A DNA stretch of 64,000 bases from Agrobacterium cucumeris (GCF_030036535.1 NZ_CP080388.1:1979001-2043000); one strand, 5' to 3'. Positions 38,083 to 47,943 are shown, counted from the stretch's first letter. A program made the numbers and translations. The notes: generated from the letters alone by a model not told the origin.

Positions 38083-39309
38083 ATGACGGTGCACACGGTG
38101 GATGCCTATCCCGTAGCAATCGGAAAAAATCCTGAGCGGAGCCGCGAGCATAACAGGCGAGTCGTCCTCGACCTCGTCCGGCGACACGGCTCGCTCGGCC
38201 GCGCCCAGATCGCCAAGATCACCCACCTGACAGCCCAGGCAGTCGCCAATATCGTCGATGAGCTGGTGGGCGAGGAGTTGCTGAAGGAACTCGGCCGCCG
38301 CCGCACCGGCAGGGGCCAGCCGCCGATCCAGTTCGCCGTCAATCCGGATGGCGGCGCGACGATCGGCGTGGAAATCGCCGCCGACCATATGGTCACCGTT
38401 GGTCTTGATCTGGCCGGCATGCTGCGCACCCATCGCGTCACGCCGCTCACGGACACCACGCCGGAGGCCATATTCAAGACCTTCGCCGCCGAGCATGCGG
38501 CTGTTGCGAAAAATCTTGGTTGCAGACTGCTTGGCACCGGTGTCGTCATGCCAGGTCCCTTCGAGATTGATGGCATGACCTCGGTAGGGCCAACGACCCT
38601 TTCCGGCTGGGGCGGCATCGATGCCCGCCAGATGCTGAGCGATGCCTGCGGCCAGCCGGTGGTGGTGGAAAATGACGCGACGGCCGCGGCCGTCGGGGAA
38701 CGCCTGTTCGGTGCGGGGCTGGCGATCCCCAATTTCTGCATGATCTATTTCGGCGTCGGTATCGGTCTTGGCATCATTCAGGATGGCTCGCCCTATCGCG
38801 GCGCTTTCGGAAACGCCGGCGAAATCGGTCACGTCACCGTATCGCCGCGGGGCAGGGCCTGCCCTTCCTGCGGGCAGAAAGGCTGCCTGGAAGCCTATGC
38901 TTCCGTTTACGTGCTGAAGGAAAAGCTTGGCCATGCCGGTATCGCCGATACGGAACTTGGCGATCTTGAAGCCCTGTTCAAAGCCGGCGATCCGGTCGTG
39001 ACAGAGTGGATCGACGATGCTGCGGCCCATCTCGCGCCGATGATCGCCATGCTGGAGAACATTCTCGATCCGCAGACTGTCATCCTCGGCGGCGCGCTGC
39101 CGGAGGTCATCATCAGCGACATCATTCAGCGCATGGGGGATTTGCCGACTTCGGTCGCAAGCCGGCGGCAGCGGGAACTGCCGCGCGTCATGCATGGCAA
39201 ATCCGGGCAGTTGACCGCCGCCCTTGGCGCCGCGGCACTGCCGCTGTTCGATATCGTCACACCAAAACTGGAGACATCCCCGGGAGCCGCAACACAGGCG
39301 CCGGGCTGA
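38083..39309 (+). CDS. ROK-family transcriptional regulator
   Basis: The protein has about 408 residues. The N-terminal winged helix 'NRRVVLDLVRRHGSLGRAQIAKITHLTAQAVANIVDELV' is followed by a ROK sugar-kinase-like domain ('IGVEIAADHMVTVGLDLAG', 'VENDATAAAVGERLFG', 'GEIGHVTVSPRGRACPSCGQKGCLEAYAS' with the zinc-binding cysteines). Three starts are possible (TTG 38041, ATG 38050, ATG 38083). I chose 38083, which has GGGGA upstream and gives the usual length. It is divergent from the sugar ABC operon and co-directional with the deacetylase gene, so it probably represses both. Confidence 0.88.
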   Translation: MTVHTVDAYPVAIGKNPERSREHNRRVVLDLVRRHGSLGRAQIAKITHLTAQAVANIVDELVGEELLKELGRRRTGRGQPPIQFAVNPDGGATIGVEIAADHMVTVGLDLAGMLRTHRVTPLTDTTPEAIFKTFAAEHAAVAKNLGCRLLGTGVVMPGPFEIDGMTSVGPTTLSGWGGIDARQMLSDACGQPVVVENDATAAAVGERLFGAGLAIPNFCMIYFGVGIGLGIIQDGSPYRGAFGNAGEIGHVTVSPRGRACPSCGQKGCLEAYASVYVLKEKLGHAGIADTELGDLEALFKAGDPVVTEWIDDAAAHLAPMIAMLENILDPQTVILGGALPEVIISDIIQRMGDLPTSVASRRQRELPRVMHGKSGQLTAALGAAALPLFDIVTPKLETSPGAATQAPG

Positions 39310-39328
39310 ATATTGGAGGAGACCGCCC

Positions 39329-41731
39329 ATGCTTACCCCCCGCGAACGCATCGAACGGCAGATGGCCGATCCATGGCTCGTTCGCCTGCACCGCAAGCTG
39401 AGCGCGCTGAAATCCACCGCAACCGTCATGCATACCGGCGCGCATCCGGATGATGAGCAGAACGGCCTCCTTGCCTATTTCCGCATGGAACTGGGCATGC
39501 GGATCATCATCGCCTGTTCGACACGCGGCGAGGGCGGGCAGAATGCGCTGGGGCCGGAAAGGCTGGGGGCGCTCGGCGTCATTCGCTCGCGGGAACTCGA
39601 AGAGGCCGCCCGTGTCATTGATGCCGACATAAGCTGGCTCGGCCACGGACCGGCGGATATGATCCACGATTTCGGCTTCTCCAAGGATGGCGACCAGACC
39701 TTCGGCCGCTGGGGGCACGAGCGCATCGTCGAACGGCTGGTGCGGGCCTATCGCAAGGAACGGCCCGATATCGTCATCCCGACATTTCTCGATGTGCCGG
39801 GGCAGCACGGGCATCACCGCGCCATGACGCGGGCTGCAAGAAGCGCGATTGCGCTGGCGGCCGATCCTTCCGCTTACCCTGAGCATTTCTCCGAGGGGCT
39901 GAAGCCCTGGAAGGTGGCGAAGTTCTACCTCCCGGCATGGTCGGGCGGTGGCGATACCTATGATGACGAAGTGCCGCCGCCGGAAACGACGCTGACGATC
40001 AATGCGGCTGGCAGGGAGCAGGCGACCGGTGCCGAATATGACCGTATCGGCGAATGGTCACGTTATTACCATGCCTCGCAGGGAATGGGGAACTGGCCGA
40101 AGCGGGCGCAGGAACTCTGGCCGCTTCATCTCGAACTCTCTGCCACAGCCAATCGAGAAGAAGGGTCGATCCTCGACAACCTGCCATCGACGCTTGCCGC
40201 CCTTGCCGGCGTTGCGGGGCTGGATGCCGAATCCCAGAAAGCGCTGGTCGAGGCCGAACAGGCCATCATCAGGGCGATTGCGGCCTTTCCCGACACGCGG
40301 GAAATCACCAGATCGCTGCTGGATGCCGCAGCCCTTCTGCAAAAGGTGGATGAAGCCGCGGCAAGCGAATTCGCGGACTTGCACGGCCACAGGATCACGC
40401 GCAAGCGGGCCGAGGTCGATACTGCCATTCTGACGGCGCTTGATCTTTTCGAACGGGCCTATGCCGAACCGGCGGAGATCGTTCCGGGTGGGGAAACGTC
40501 GCTTTATGTGGAGCTTTCCGACCGGGCAGCCGAATTCGATGTCAAGGTCACACCGGTCCTTCCGAACGGAGTGTCGTCGTCCATCAGCTCGCTGGGACAG
40601 ACGGTTGTCTTTTCTCTCACGGCCGATCAAAGCGCGGCTGTTTCAGGTCTCTATCAGCCGGACTGGAAAGCGGCAGGCGGCAACGGCCATGGTTTCGTAC
40701 GTGTGGCTGCAAAGCTCGAAGGGCGGGAGGTTTCCGCCCTCTTCGATCTCGAAGAACCGTTTTTCGTTACGCCGGCGCAGTCGCTCACGCTTTCGCCGGA
40801 TGCTTTTCTCGTTCCGCTGGGACAAGGCCGGGACACACATGTGTTTCAGGCCCTCGTGAAAGGCGCGGATACACCGCTGTCATTCAGGAGCGCCGGCGGC
40901 TGGAATGTGCAAAAATCGGGAGATGACTGGATTGCCGAACGCACGGGCGAGGGCGCGGCGGGGCTTGCACAGCTTGAGGCGATTTCCGGTTCGCAGCCGG
41001 CCTTTCAGATCACCCCCATCGCCTATCCGCATATTGGCCGGGCGCGGTTTCTTGCGCCCTCCGTCATGAAAATCCTGTCGCTGGACCTCAAGCTGCCCAG
41101 GGGCGCGCGGATCGGTTATCTCGGCGGCGGTGCGGATCGGGTCGGTTCATGGCTGTCGCGCATGGGGCTCGATGTCACCGAACTCGACGCGCAGGCGCTC
41201 GGCGGCGATCTCTCGTCTTTCACGACAATTGTCGTCGGCATATTCGCCTTCGGCATCCGCAGGGATCTCACTGCTGCGACGGAGAAGCTCCATCGCTTTG
41301 TCGAAAACGGCGGCCATCTCGTCACGCTCTATCACCGGCCGACCGACGGATGGAACCCGGAGACAACGCCGGTCCGGCGTCTTGAAATCGGCAAACCGTC
41401 GCTGCGCTGGCGGGTAACGGACCCGAAGGCGGAGGTGACGGTGCTGTTGCCCGACCATCCGTTGCTTGCCGGGCCCAATGTCATCGATGCCGCCGATTGG
41501 GCGGGCTGGGACAAGGAGCGCGGGCTTTATTTCGCCTCGCGCTGGGATGATGTCTATGAGCCATTGCTCGCCATGCATGATGTTGACGAGCAGCCGCTGA
41601 AGGGGGCGCTGGTCTCGGGCATCATTGGCAAGGGTCGTCATACCCATACCAGCCTCGTGCTGCATCACCAGATGGACAAGCTTGTACCGGGGGCGTTCCG
41701 CCTCATGGCAAACCTTGTGCAACCGGCGTGA
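39329..41731 (+). CDS. Large PIG-L family deacetylase with C-terminal amidotransferase-like domain
   Basis: The 800-residue protein starts after AGGAG. The N-terminal PIG-L/LmbE domain has the zinc motif H39-P-D-D42-E and the distal 'PGQHGHHRAM' histidines, typical of N-acetylglucosaminyl-type deacetylases. A central region (about 400-590) looks like beta-sandwich domains. The last 200 residues ('RIGYLGGGADRVGSWLSRMGLDVTELDA', 'LHRFVENGGHLVTLYHRP') resemble a class I amidotransferase-like or ThuA-like fold. No signal peptide is seen, so it may act in the cytoplasm on an imported acetylated sugar. It follows the ROK gene by 19 bases. Confidence 0.85.
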   Translation: MLTPRERIERQMADPWLVRLHRKLSALKSTATVMHTGAHPDDEQNGLLAYFRMELGMRIIIACSTRGEGGQNALGPERLGALGVIRSRELEEAARVIDADISWLGHGPADMIHDFGFSKDGDQTFGRWGHERIVERLVRAYRKERPDIVIPTFLDVPGQHGHHRAMTRAARSAIALAADPSAYPEHFSEGLKPWKVAKFYLPAWSGGGDTYDDEVPPPETTLTINAAGREQATGAEYDRIGEWSRYYHASQGMGNWPKRAQELWPLHLELSATANREEGSILDNLPSTLAALAGVAGLDAESQKALVEAEQAIIRAIAAFPDTREITRSLLDAAALLQKVDEAAASEFADLHGHRITRKRAEVDTAILTALDLFERAYAEPAEIVPGGETSLYVELSDRAAEFDVKVTPVLPNGVSSSISSLGQTVVFSLTADQSAAVSGLYQPDWKAAGGNGHGFVRVAAKLEGREVSALFDLEEPFFVTPAQSLTLSPDAFLVPLGQGRDTHVFQALVKGADTPLSFRSAGGWNVQKSGDDWIAERTGEGAAGLAQLEAISGSQPAFQITPIAYPHIGRARFLAPSVMKILSLDLKLPRGARIGYLGGGADRVGSWLSRMGLDVTELDAQALGGDLSSFTTIVVGIFAFGIRRDLTAATEKLHRFVENGGHLVTLYHRPTDGWNPETTPVRRLEIGKPSLRWRVTDPKAEVTVLLPDHPLLAGPNVIDAADWAGWDKERGLYFASRWDDVYEPLLAMHDVDEQPLKGALVSGIIGKGRHTHTSLVLHHQMDKLVPGAFRLMANLVQPA

Positions 41732-42639
41732 ATGGCGACGGACAAAGTGAGAAACACGAAAACCCGCGCGAAACCGATACGCGCGCGGGTATCGGCTGGC
41801 TGTTGCTGGACATGACGCTTGTTGCGGGAGGAATGACGGCGCTCGTCAAGGCGCAGGGCGTTACCTATCCCGCTTTCCAGCTTGTCTTCATCAGGGCCAT
41901 GATCGGCCTCATCTTCATCCTGCCTTTGATCTGGCGGCACAGGATGGAGATGCTGCGTGTCAAATATCCCTGGCGCAACCTCTTCCGCATCTGCTGCAAC
42001 GCCATCGCTCTCACCAGCAATTTCATCGCCATCACCCTACTGCCGCTTGCCACCGTTAACGCCATCGGCTTCTCCCGACCGCTGGTGACGATGGCGATGG
42101 CCGTTGCCTTTCTCGGTGAAAGGGTGAGCCGATATCGCTGGGCCGGAGCCTGTCTTGCCTTTGCCGGCGTGCTCGTCGTCATCGGGCCGGGTGGGGCGGA
42201 GTTTAACGCAGGCGTGCTCGTGGTCCTTGTGTCGGTGGTGTTCGGCGCACTCGCGGTGATCCAGACCCGGGCGCTGCGGCAGGAAAACACCACGGTCATG
42301 ATGGTGTTTTATACCGTCGGCCTTGCCGTCATCACTGCCGTTCCGGCGATCTGGACGTGGAAGCCGGTTGCGCCGCTCGACTGGGGTCCGCTGCTGGCCA
42401 TCGGGCTTCTGGCGCAGATGGGGCAATATTGCTTCCTGCGGGCCTACCGTATCGCCGATGCCAGCGTTCTCGCACCCGTCAGCTATCTCTCGATCCTGTT
42501 CGTCACGGCTGTTGGATATTTCCTGTTTGATGAAGTGCCGGAAACCCGCGTCGTGCTCGGCATTGCCATCATCCTCGTTTCGTTGCAGTCCACCGCACTT
42601 GTGGAATATGCCCTGAAGACGCTACGCCGCCGGAAATAA
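41728..42639 (+). CDS. DMT-superfamily (EamA) transporter
   Basis: The 303-residue membrane protein has about ten helices arranged as two EamA repeats ('AFQLVFIRAMIGLIFILPL', 'LATVNAIGFSRPLVTMAMAVAFLGERVSRYRW', then 'IADASVLAPVSYLSILFVTAVGYFLFDEVPETR'). It begins with a GTG at 41728 that overlaps the deacetylase stop (GTGA), so it is coupled to that gene. Members usually export amino acids, purines or other metabolites. Here it may remove a by-product of the deacetylase/lyase pathway, which is inference. Confidence 0.87.
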   Translation: MNGDGQSEKHENPRETDTRAGIGWLLLDMTLVAGGMTALVKAQGVTYPAFQLVFIRAMIGLIFILPLIWRHRMEMLRVKYPWRNLFRICCNAIALTSNFIAITLLPLATVNAIGFSRPLVTMAMAVAFLGERVSRYRWAGACLAFAGVLVVIGPGGAEFNAGVLVVLVSVVFGALAVIQTRALRQENTTVMMVFYTVGLAVITAVPAIWTWKPVAPLDWGPLLAIGLLAQMGQYCFLRAYRIADASVLAPVSYLSILFVTAVGYFLFDEVPETRVVLGIAIILVSLQSTALVEYALKTLRRRK

Positions 42640-42650
42640 CGGAAACGCCC

Positions 42651-43118
42651 CTACCTCTGGAACTCCATGACCCTCAGCCGGATCCAGTTCAAGGTCGCGA
42701 GTTTGGCGCGATCGTAAAAGGAACGGGCGAAGCGCACATAACGCATGATCCAGGCGAGCCAGGAATAGGTGAGAAGCTTTTCCCTGCCCGCGTGATAGAT
42801 GCGTTCGACGATCAGGAAGGTTGCCAGATGGGCAAGGATCGTCAGACCGATCCCGGTCTTGATTGCGCCGTGGGCAATCAGGAGAAGGCCGACGATCTTC
42901 ATGGGTTCGGCAATGGCGAAGGGCACGGCGAGACAGAGCAGGATGGCGAGACGCGGCAATCCGGCAATCCGGTTTTCCAGTCGCCTGATGAATGTCAGGC
43001 CGGATATGGTCCTGATAATGGGCCGGTAAAGCGGCCGGAAAATGCCGTCGAGGATCAGGGCAAATACGATGATTGCCCTGATTGGAAAGACGAGGATCGT
43101 GCGGATTTTGCTGTTCAC
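42651..43118 (-). CDS. Hypothetical membrane protein
   Basis: The 155-residue frame is opened by a GTG at 43118 that follows GGAG. Upstream in-frame residues overlap the AraC gene and look non-coding. It has hydrophobic segments near residues 8-25, 52-75 and 82-102 and basic ends ('RRLENRI', 'RFARSFYDRAKLATLNWIRLRVMEFQR'). I do not recognise a family. It is convergent with the DMT transporter (11-base gap) and lies 74 bases after the AraC gene, on the same strand. Confidence 0.6.
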   Translation of the reverse strand: MNSKIRTILVFPIRAIIVFALILDGIFRPLYRPIIRTISGLTFIRRLENRIAGLPRLAILLCLAVPFAIAEPMKIVGLLLIAHGAIKTGIGLTILAHLATFLIVERIYHAGREKLLTYSWLAWIMRYVRFARSFYDRAKLATLNWIRLRVMEFQR

Positions 43119-43192
43119 CTCAGCCGTATCTCCAAAGAGGTTGTTCCCCTCATTCTTAATCGCCTGAAACGTGGCAAAAGGAAGTTGGTTTT

Positions 43193-44086
43193 TCAGCTTC
43201 CGTCCTGCCGAACACTCGCATACATGCCGGTGGTGCGAAATTCGCTGGGGTTGGTGCCATAGAGCCTGCGAAAGACCTTGGAAAAATAGTTCGGGTCCTC
43301 GAAACCGCACAGTACGGACACTTCCTTGACGGGAATATTCCCGGCCGTGGTCAGCAGTTTTGCCGCCCGTCGCAATCGCCGCTGCAGCACGAATTCAGCC
43401 GGCGGCAGGCCTTCGCTCGCCGTGAAGATGCGGGAAAAATGCGCGCGGCTGAGGCCGGCCACCGCCGCAAGGTCGCTGACTGAAAGCCGCTCACCGAGAT
43501 GGCTGTCTATATAGCTCAGCACCTGCTGCAGGGTGCGATATTCACCGCCGAAAGACGGGTGCGAACCGAAGACATCGTCATAAAGCGTCATCGCCGCCTC
43601 ATAGGCAACAGCGGAGGCGGCGCCCGGTGTTTCCGCGCCATTGACCAGGCGCGAGCAGCATTCGGCAAGGTGATCGACGGTTTCGGGCTGGAGCTTGAGG
43701 ATCGGGCCGGTGACGGCGAGGATATTCCGGTGAATGCGCAAGGCCTCCTCGCCATTCATGGAAATCCAGAAGAACTCCCATTCCTTGCCGTCTTCCAGCC
43801 AGTAGCGGTGATTATGCGGGATCAGCAGCAGCAGGGTTTCACCCGGTTTCACCACATAATGGCGGTTCTCGTAACGCAGGTTGCCCTGTCCGCCTATGCA
43901 ATATTGCAGCACCGTGAAGGGCGTCTGGCCGCGCTTGCGTCCGTCCCAGTCATAATTGCCGCCGCGGCGGATTTCATAACCGCTGCTGGTTGGCATGGTG
44001 TGCAGCGTCTGGCGGCCGCGCGGCAGCGAGACGGTGCGCATGCCGGGTCCCTGATCGATCAGATCGCGCAGCACAAAATTACCCAT
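43193..44086 (-). CDS. AraC-family regulator with N-terminal cupin domain
   Basis: The 297-residue protein has an N-terminal AraC-type cupin ('GGNYDWDGRKRGQTPFTVLQYCIGGQGNLRYENRHYVVKPGETLLLLIPHNHRYWL'). The C-terminal DNA-binding domain follows ('LSVSDLAAVAGLSRAHFSRIFTASEGLPPAEFVLQRRLRRAAKLL...SVLCGFEDPNYFSKVFRRLYG'). Such regulators bind a sugar and activate nearby uptake operons. It is divergent from the GH4/ABC operon starting at 44284 (197-base gap) and is its likely activator. Confidence 0.9.
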   Translation of the reverse strand: MGNFVLRDLIDQGPGMRTVSLPRGRQTLHTMPTSSGYEIRRGGNYDWDGRKRGQTPFTVLQYCIGGQGNLRYENRHYVVKPGETLLLLIPHNHRYWLEDGKEWEFFWISMNGEEALRIHRNILAVTGPILKLQPETVDHLAECCSRLVNGAETPGAASAVAYEAAMTLYDDVFGSHPSFGGEYRTLQQVLSYIDSHLGERLSVSDLAAVAGLSRAHFSRIFTASEGLPPAEFVLQRRLRRAAKLLTTAGNIPVKEVSVLCGFEDPNYFSKVFRRLYGTNPSEFRTTGMYASVRQDGS

Positions 44087-44283
44087 GAAAGCATAATCCT
44101 TCTCTGGTCCTATCCGTCTTTATACGCATAATCCCGATCCGAGGAGACAGCCAGCGGGATATTGCTGCTGAAAAATTGGGAGGAAGGCCGGATTTCCGGG
44201 ATTCTCAAGGGTATTTTTCTGCAGCGCCATTTCATGATCCTTCGGCCCGTTTCACCCGTTCGATTTGCAACAGAGGTGGCGTT

Positions 44284-45750
44284 ATGAGTTTCAAAATCGC
44301 TATTATTGGCGCAGGCAGCGTCGGTTTCACGAAAAAACTGTTCACCGATCTTCTGTGTGTGCCGGAGTTTCGCGACATCGAGGTCGCGCTGACGGATATC
44401 AGCCAGCACAATCTCGATATGATCAAGGCGATCCTTGAAAAGATCGTCGAGGCCAATGGTTTCCCGGTGAAGGTGACAGCTGATACCAATCGCCGCCGTG
44501 CGCTCGAGGGTGCGAAATACATCATCAGCTGCGTGCGGGTCGGCGGTCTTGAGGCCTATGCCGATGATATCCGTATTCCGCTGAAATACGGCATCGACCA
44601 ATGCGTGGGCGATACGATCTGCGCCGGCGGCATCCTCTATGGCCAGCGCAACATTCCCGTCATTCTGGATTTCTGCAAGGATATTCGCGAAGTCGCGGCA
44701 CCGGGTGCAAAATTCCTGAACTATGCCAACCCGATGGCCATGAACACCTGGGCGGCCATTGAATATGGCAAGGTGGATACGGTCGGTCTCTGCCACGGCG
44801 TGCAGCACGGTGCGGAGCAGATCGCCGAAATTCTTGGTGCCAAAAGCGTGTCCGAGCTGGATTACATCTGCTCCGGCATCAACCACCAGACATGGTTCAT
44901 CGATCTGCGGCTCAACGGCCGCAAGATCGGCAAGGACGAGCTGGTCGCCGCCTTCGAGGGGCATCCGGTCTTCTCACAGCAGGAGAAGCTGCGCATCGAC
45001 GTGCTGAAGCGCTTCGGTGTTTATTCGACCGAAAGCAACGGTCATCTCTCGGAATATCTGCCGTGGTATCGCAAGCGGCCGGAGGAAATCGCCCGCTGGA
45101 TCGACATGTCCGACTGGATCCACGGTGAAACCGGCGGCTATCTCCGCCACTCCACCGAAACGCGCAACTGGTTCGAAACCGAATTCCCGCAGTTTCTCGC
45201 CTCGGCCGCCAAGCCGATCGATCCGGCAAAGCGCTCCAACGAACATGCGAGCCATATTCTCGAGGCGCTGGAGACGGGACGTGTCTATCGCGGCCATTTC
45301 AACGTCAAGAATAACGGCGTCATCAGCAATCTGCCCGCCGATGCCATTATAGAGTCGCCCGGCTTCGTCGACCGTTTCGGCATCAACATGGTGTCCGGCA
45401 TCACGCTGCCGGAAGCCTGCGCTGCCACCTGCATGGCCTCCATAAATGTCCAGCGCATGTCTGTGCATGCGGCGGTGAGCGGCGATATCGATCTGCTGAA
45501 GCTTGCCGTGCTGCATGACCCACTGGTCGGTGCCGTCGCCACGCCGGAAGAGGTCTGGCAGATGGTGGACGAGATGGTCGTCGCGCAGGCGCGCTGGCTG
45601 CCGCAATATGCCGATGCCGTGCCGGCGGCGAAGGAGCGGCTTGCCAAATCCAGCGTCAAGACCCGCGACTGGGCGGGGGCTGCGCGCCGCAACGTGCGTT
45701 CCATCGAGGAATTGCGGGCCGAAAAATCGGCGCTGAAAAAGGCTGTTTGA
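44284..45750 (+). CDS. GH4 family glycosidase with CHGV signature (alpha-galacturonidase/glucuronidase type)
   Basis: The 488-residue NAD- and Mn-dependent GH4 enzyme has the NAD-binding 'IAIIGAGSVGFTKKL'. The metal-site signature is C170-H171-G172-V173, with H201 in 'GINHQTWF'. In GH4 the CHG-type signature marks the clade with alpha-galacturonidase (LplD) and alpha-glucuronidase, not alpha-galactosidase. The mechanism is oxidation at C3, elimination and addition. It is the first gene of the operon, ahead of the binding protein, which suggests uptake of a uronic-acid-containing oligosaccharide such as a pectin fragment. Confidence 0.88.
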   Translation: MSFKIAIIGAGSVGFTKKLFTDLLCVPEFRDIEVALTDISQHNLDMIKAILEKIVEANGFPVKVTADTNRRRALEGAKYIISCVRVGGLEAYADDIRIPLKYGIDQCVGDTICAGGILYGQRNIPVILDFCKDIREVAAPGAKFLNYANPMAMNTWAAIEYGKVDTVGLCHGVQHGAEQIAEILGAKSVSELDYICSGINHQTWFIDLRLNGRKIGKDELVAAFEGHPVFSQQEKLRIDVLKRFGVYSTESNGHLSEYLPWYRKRPEEIARWIDMSDWIHGETGGYLRHSTETRNWFETEFPQFLASAAKPIDPAKRSNEHASHILEALETGRVYRGHFNVKNNGVISNLPADAIIESPGFVDRFGINMVSGITLPEACAATCMASINVQRMSVHAAVSGDIDLLKLAVLHDPLVGAVATPEEVWQMVDEMVVAQARWLPQYADAVPAAKERLAKSSVKTRDWAGAARRNVRSIEELRAEKSALKKAV

Positions 45751-45854
45751 GGAAAAGCATGGGAACAGGCCGGCGGCGAAAGGGAGTTCGCCGTCCGGTC
45801 GTAACGATCACAGAGGGTGGGCGCTCGAAGAGCTGCCATTTGGGAGGAATGACG

Positions 45855-47942
45855 ATGTTACTTCAACGCAGGATCGGTATCATCTCGGCACTGGGACTTG
45901 GTGTTTCGATGATCGCACTCAATGCGAATGCCTTCGAAACCACCACGCCGCCCGAGCCGCCGCAATTTCCGGCCGAAGGCAAGATCAATTATGTCGCGCG
46001 CGACTCGATCCTCGAATTCAAGGCGCTGCCGAGCTATAGCGAACCCGACTGGGTCAGCGAGAAATTCGAAAAGACCGGCAAGCTGCCGCCGCTGAAGGAG
46101 CGCCTGCCGGAAGAGCCGCTGGTCTACAAGGCGGCCAACATGCCTGATGGCGCCGGCGTTTATGGTGACACGATGCGCCATGTGGTTGGTGGCCGGCCGG
46201 AGGGCTGGAATTACATTGCCGGCCAGAGCCAGGGTTGGGGCGGCATCGATATCGCCCTTTCCGAATGCCTGACGCGCACCGCGCCGCTTTTCCAGGTGGA
46301 TGCCAAGGACACCGAACCGCTGCCCAATCTGGCCAAAAGCTGGGAATGGTCCGAGGACGGCCACAAGCTGACGATGCATCTGGTTAAAGGCGCCAAGTGG
46401 TCGGATGGCGAAGCCTTCAACGCCGATGACGTGATGTTCTATTGGGAAGATGCCGTCGTCGATCCCAATGTCTCCCCGCTCGGCGGCGGTGCGTCGCCCG
46501 AGGCTTTCGGTGAGGGAACGACGCTCAAAAAGATCGATGACTACACCGTCGAATGGACCTTCAAGGCGGCCTTCCCCAAGCAGTATCTCTATACCATGGC
46601 CTATCCGAGCTTCTGCCCCGGACCGTCGCATATTCTCAAACCCCAGCATCCGAAATATTCCAAGAACACCTATAACCAGTTCAAGAACGCTTTCCCGCCG
46701 GAATATATGAACATGCCGGTGATGGGCGCATGGGTGCCGGTCGCCTATCGGCCCGATGATATCATCGTGCTCAGGCGCAATCCCTATTACTGGAAGGTCG
46801 ATGAAAAGGGCCAGCAGCTGCCCTACCTCAACGAGGTCCATTACAAGCTTTCCACCTGGGCAGACCGCGATGTGCAGGCAGTCGCCGGATCGGGCGATTT
46901 CTCCAATCTCGAACAGCCGGAAAACTTCGTCGCCTCGCTGAAACGCGCCGCAGACCCCAATGCGCCGGCCCGCCTTGCCTTCGGGCCGAGGCTTATCGGC
47001 TATAATCTGCAGATGAATTTCTCCGCCAATGGCTGGGGCAATCCGGATGAGCGCGGACAGGCGATCCGCGAGCTGAACCGCAACGAGGTATTCCGTCAGG
47101 CCGTGACATCGGCCCTCGACCGCAAGGCGATCGGCGACTCGCTGGTGAAGGGGCCGTTCACGGCGATCTATCCGGGCGGCATTTCGTCGGGCACCAGCTT
47201 TTATGATCGCGCCTCCACGGTCTATTATCCCTTCAACCTCGAGGCCGCCAAGGCAGCACTTGCCTCGATCGGCCTGAAGGACACCGATGGCGATGGCTTC
47301 CTGAATTTCCCCAAGGAAACGCTTGGGGGCCGCAACGTCGAAATTACCCTTCTCGTTAATAACGGCTATGCGACGGACAAGAGCCTCGCGGAAGGTCTCG
47401 TCGGCCAGATGGCGAAACTCGGCCTGCGCGTTGTCATCAACAGCCTCGATTCCAACCAGCGCGATGCCGCCCATTATGGCGGACAGTTCGACTGGCTGGT
47501 GCGGCGCAACTCCACCGAGCTTTCATCCGTGGTGCAGAATACCGAGCAGCTTGCCCCTGTCGGCCCGCGCACCAGCTGGAACCACCGCTCGCCCGAAGGC
47601 AAGGAGCTGGATCTGATGCCGTTCGAGAAGGAGATGGCCGATCTGGTGCGGAAATTCATCTCCTCGCAGGACAATGCCGAACGGGCCGAGCTGATGAAGC
47701 AATATCAGAAGGTCTACACGCAGAACCTCTATACGATTGGTCTCACCGAATATCCCGGCGCGCTGATCGTCAACAAGCGCTTCTCGAATGTGCCGCAGGG
47801 CACGCCGATCTTCATGTTCAACTGGGCTGAAGACGCCATCATCCGCGAACGCCTGTGGGTCGCGGCCGACAAGCAGGGCAAATACGAACTTTTCCCTGAA
47901 CAGCTTCCCGGCAAGCCGGGTGAGGGCGGCCCGATCAACTAA
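45855..47942 (+). CDS. Oligopeptide/oligosaccharide-type ABC transporter binding protein (SBP_bac_5)
   Basis: The 695-residue family 5 binding protein is longer than peptide-binding DppA/OppA (about 540) and more like the oligosaccharide-binding members. The ATG at 45855 is seven bases after GGAGG, whereas the ATG at 45849 is only one base after it. The signal peptide ends 'ANAF' near residue 26. The fold is shown by 'LPNLAKSWEWSEDGHKLTMHLVKGAKWSDGEAFNADDVMFYWED' and 'EVFRQAVTSALDRKAIGDSL'. The permease and ATPase genes follow after a 144-base gap that holds a repeat. Confidence 0.9.
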   Translation: MLLQRRIGIISALGLGVSMIALNANAFETTTPPEPPQFPAEGKINYVARDSILEFKALPSYSEPDWVSEKFEKTGKLPPLKERLPEEPLVYKAANMPDGAGVYGDTMRHVVGGRPEGWNYIAGQSQGWGGIDIALSECLTRTAPLFQVDAKDTEPLPNLAKSWEWSEDGHKLTMHLVKGAKWSDGEAFNADDVMFYWEDAVVDPNVSPLGGGASPEAFGEGTTLKKIDDYTVEWTFKAAFPKQYLYTMAYPSFCPGPSHILKPQHPKYSKNTYNQFKNAFPPEYMNMPVMGAWVPVAYRPDDIIVLRRNPYYWKVDEKGQQLPYLNEVHYKLSTWADRDVQAVAGSGDFSNLEQPENFVASLKRAADPNAPARLAFGPRLIGYNLQMNFSANGWGNPDERGQAIRELNRNEVFRQAVTSALDRKAIGDSLVKGPFTAIYPGGISSGTSFYDRASTVYYPFNLEAAKAALASIGLKDTDGDGFLNFPKETLGGRNVEITLLVNNGYATDKSLAEGLVGQMAKLGLRVVINSLDSNQRDAAHYGGQFDWLVRRNSTELSSVVQNTEQLAPVGPRTSWNHRSPEGKELDLMPFEKEMADLVRKFISSQDNAERAELMKQYQKVYTQNLYTIGLTEYPGALIVNKRFSNVPQGTPIFMFNWAEDAIIRERLWVAADKQGKYELFPEQLPGKPGEGGPIN

Positions 47943-47943
47943 A

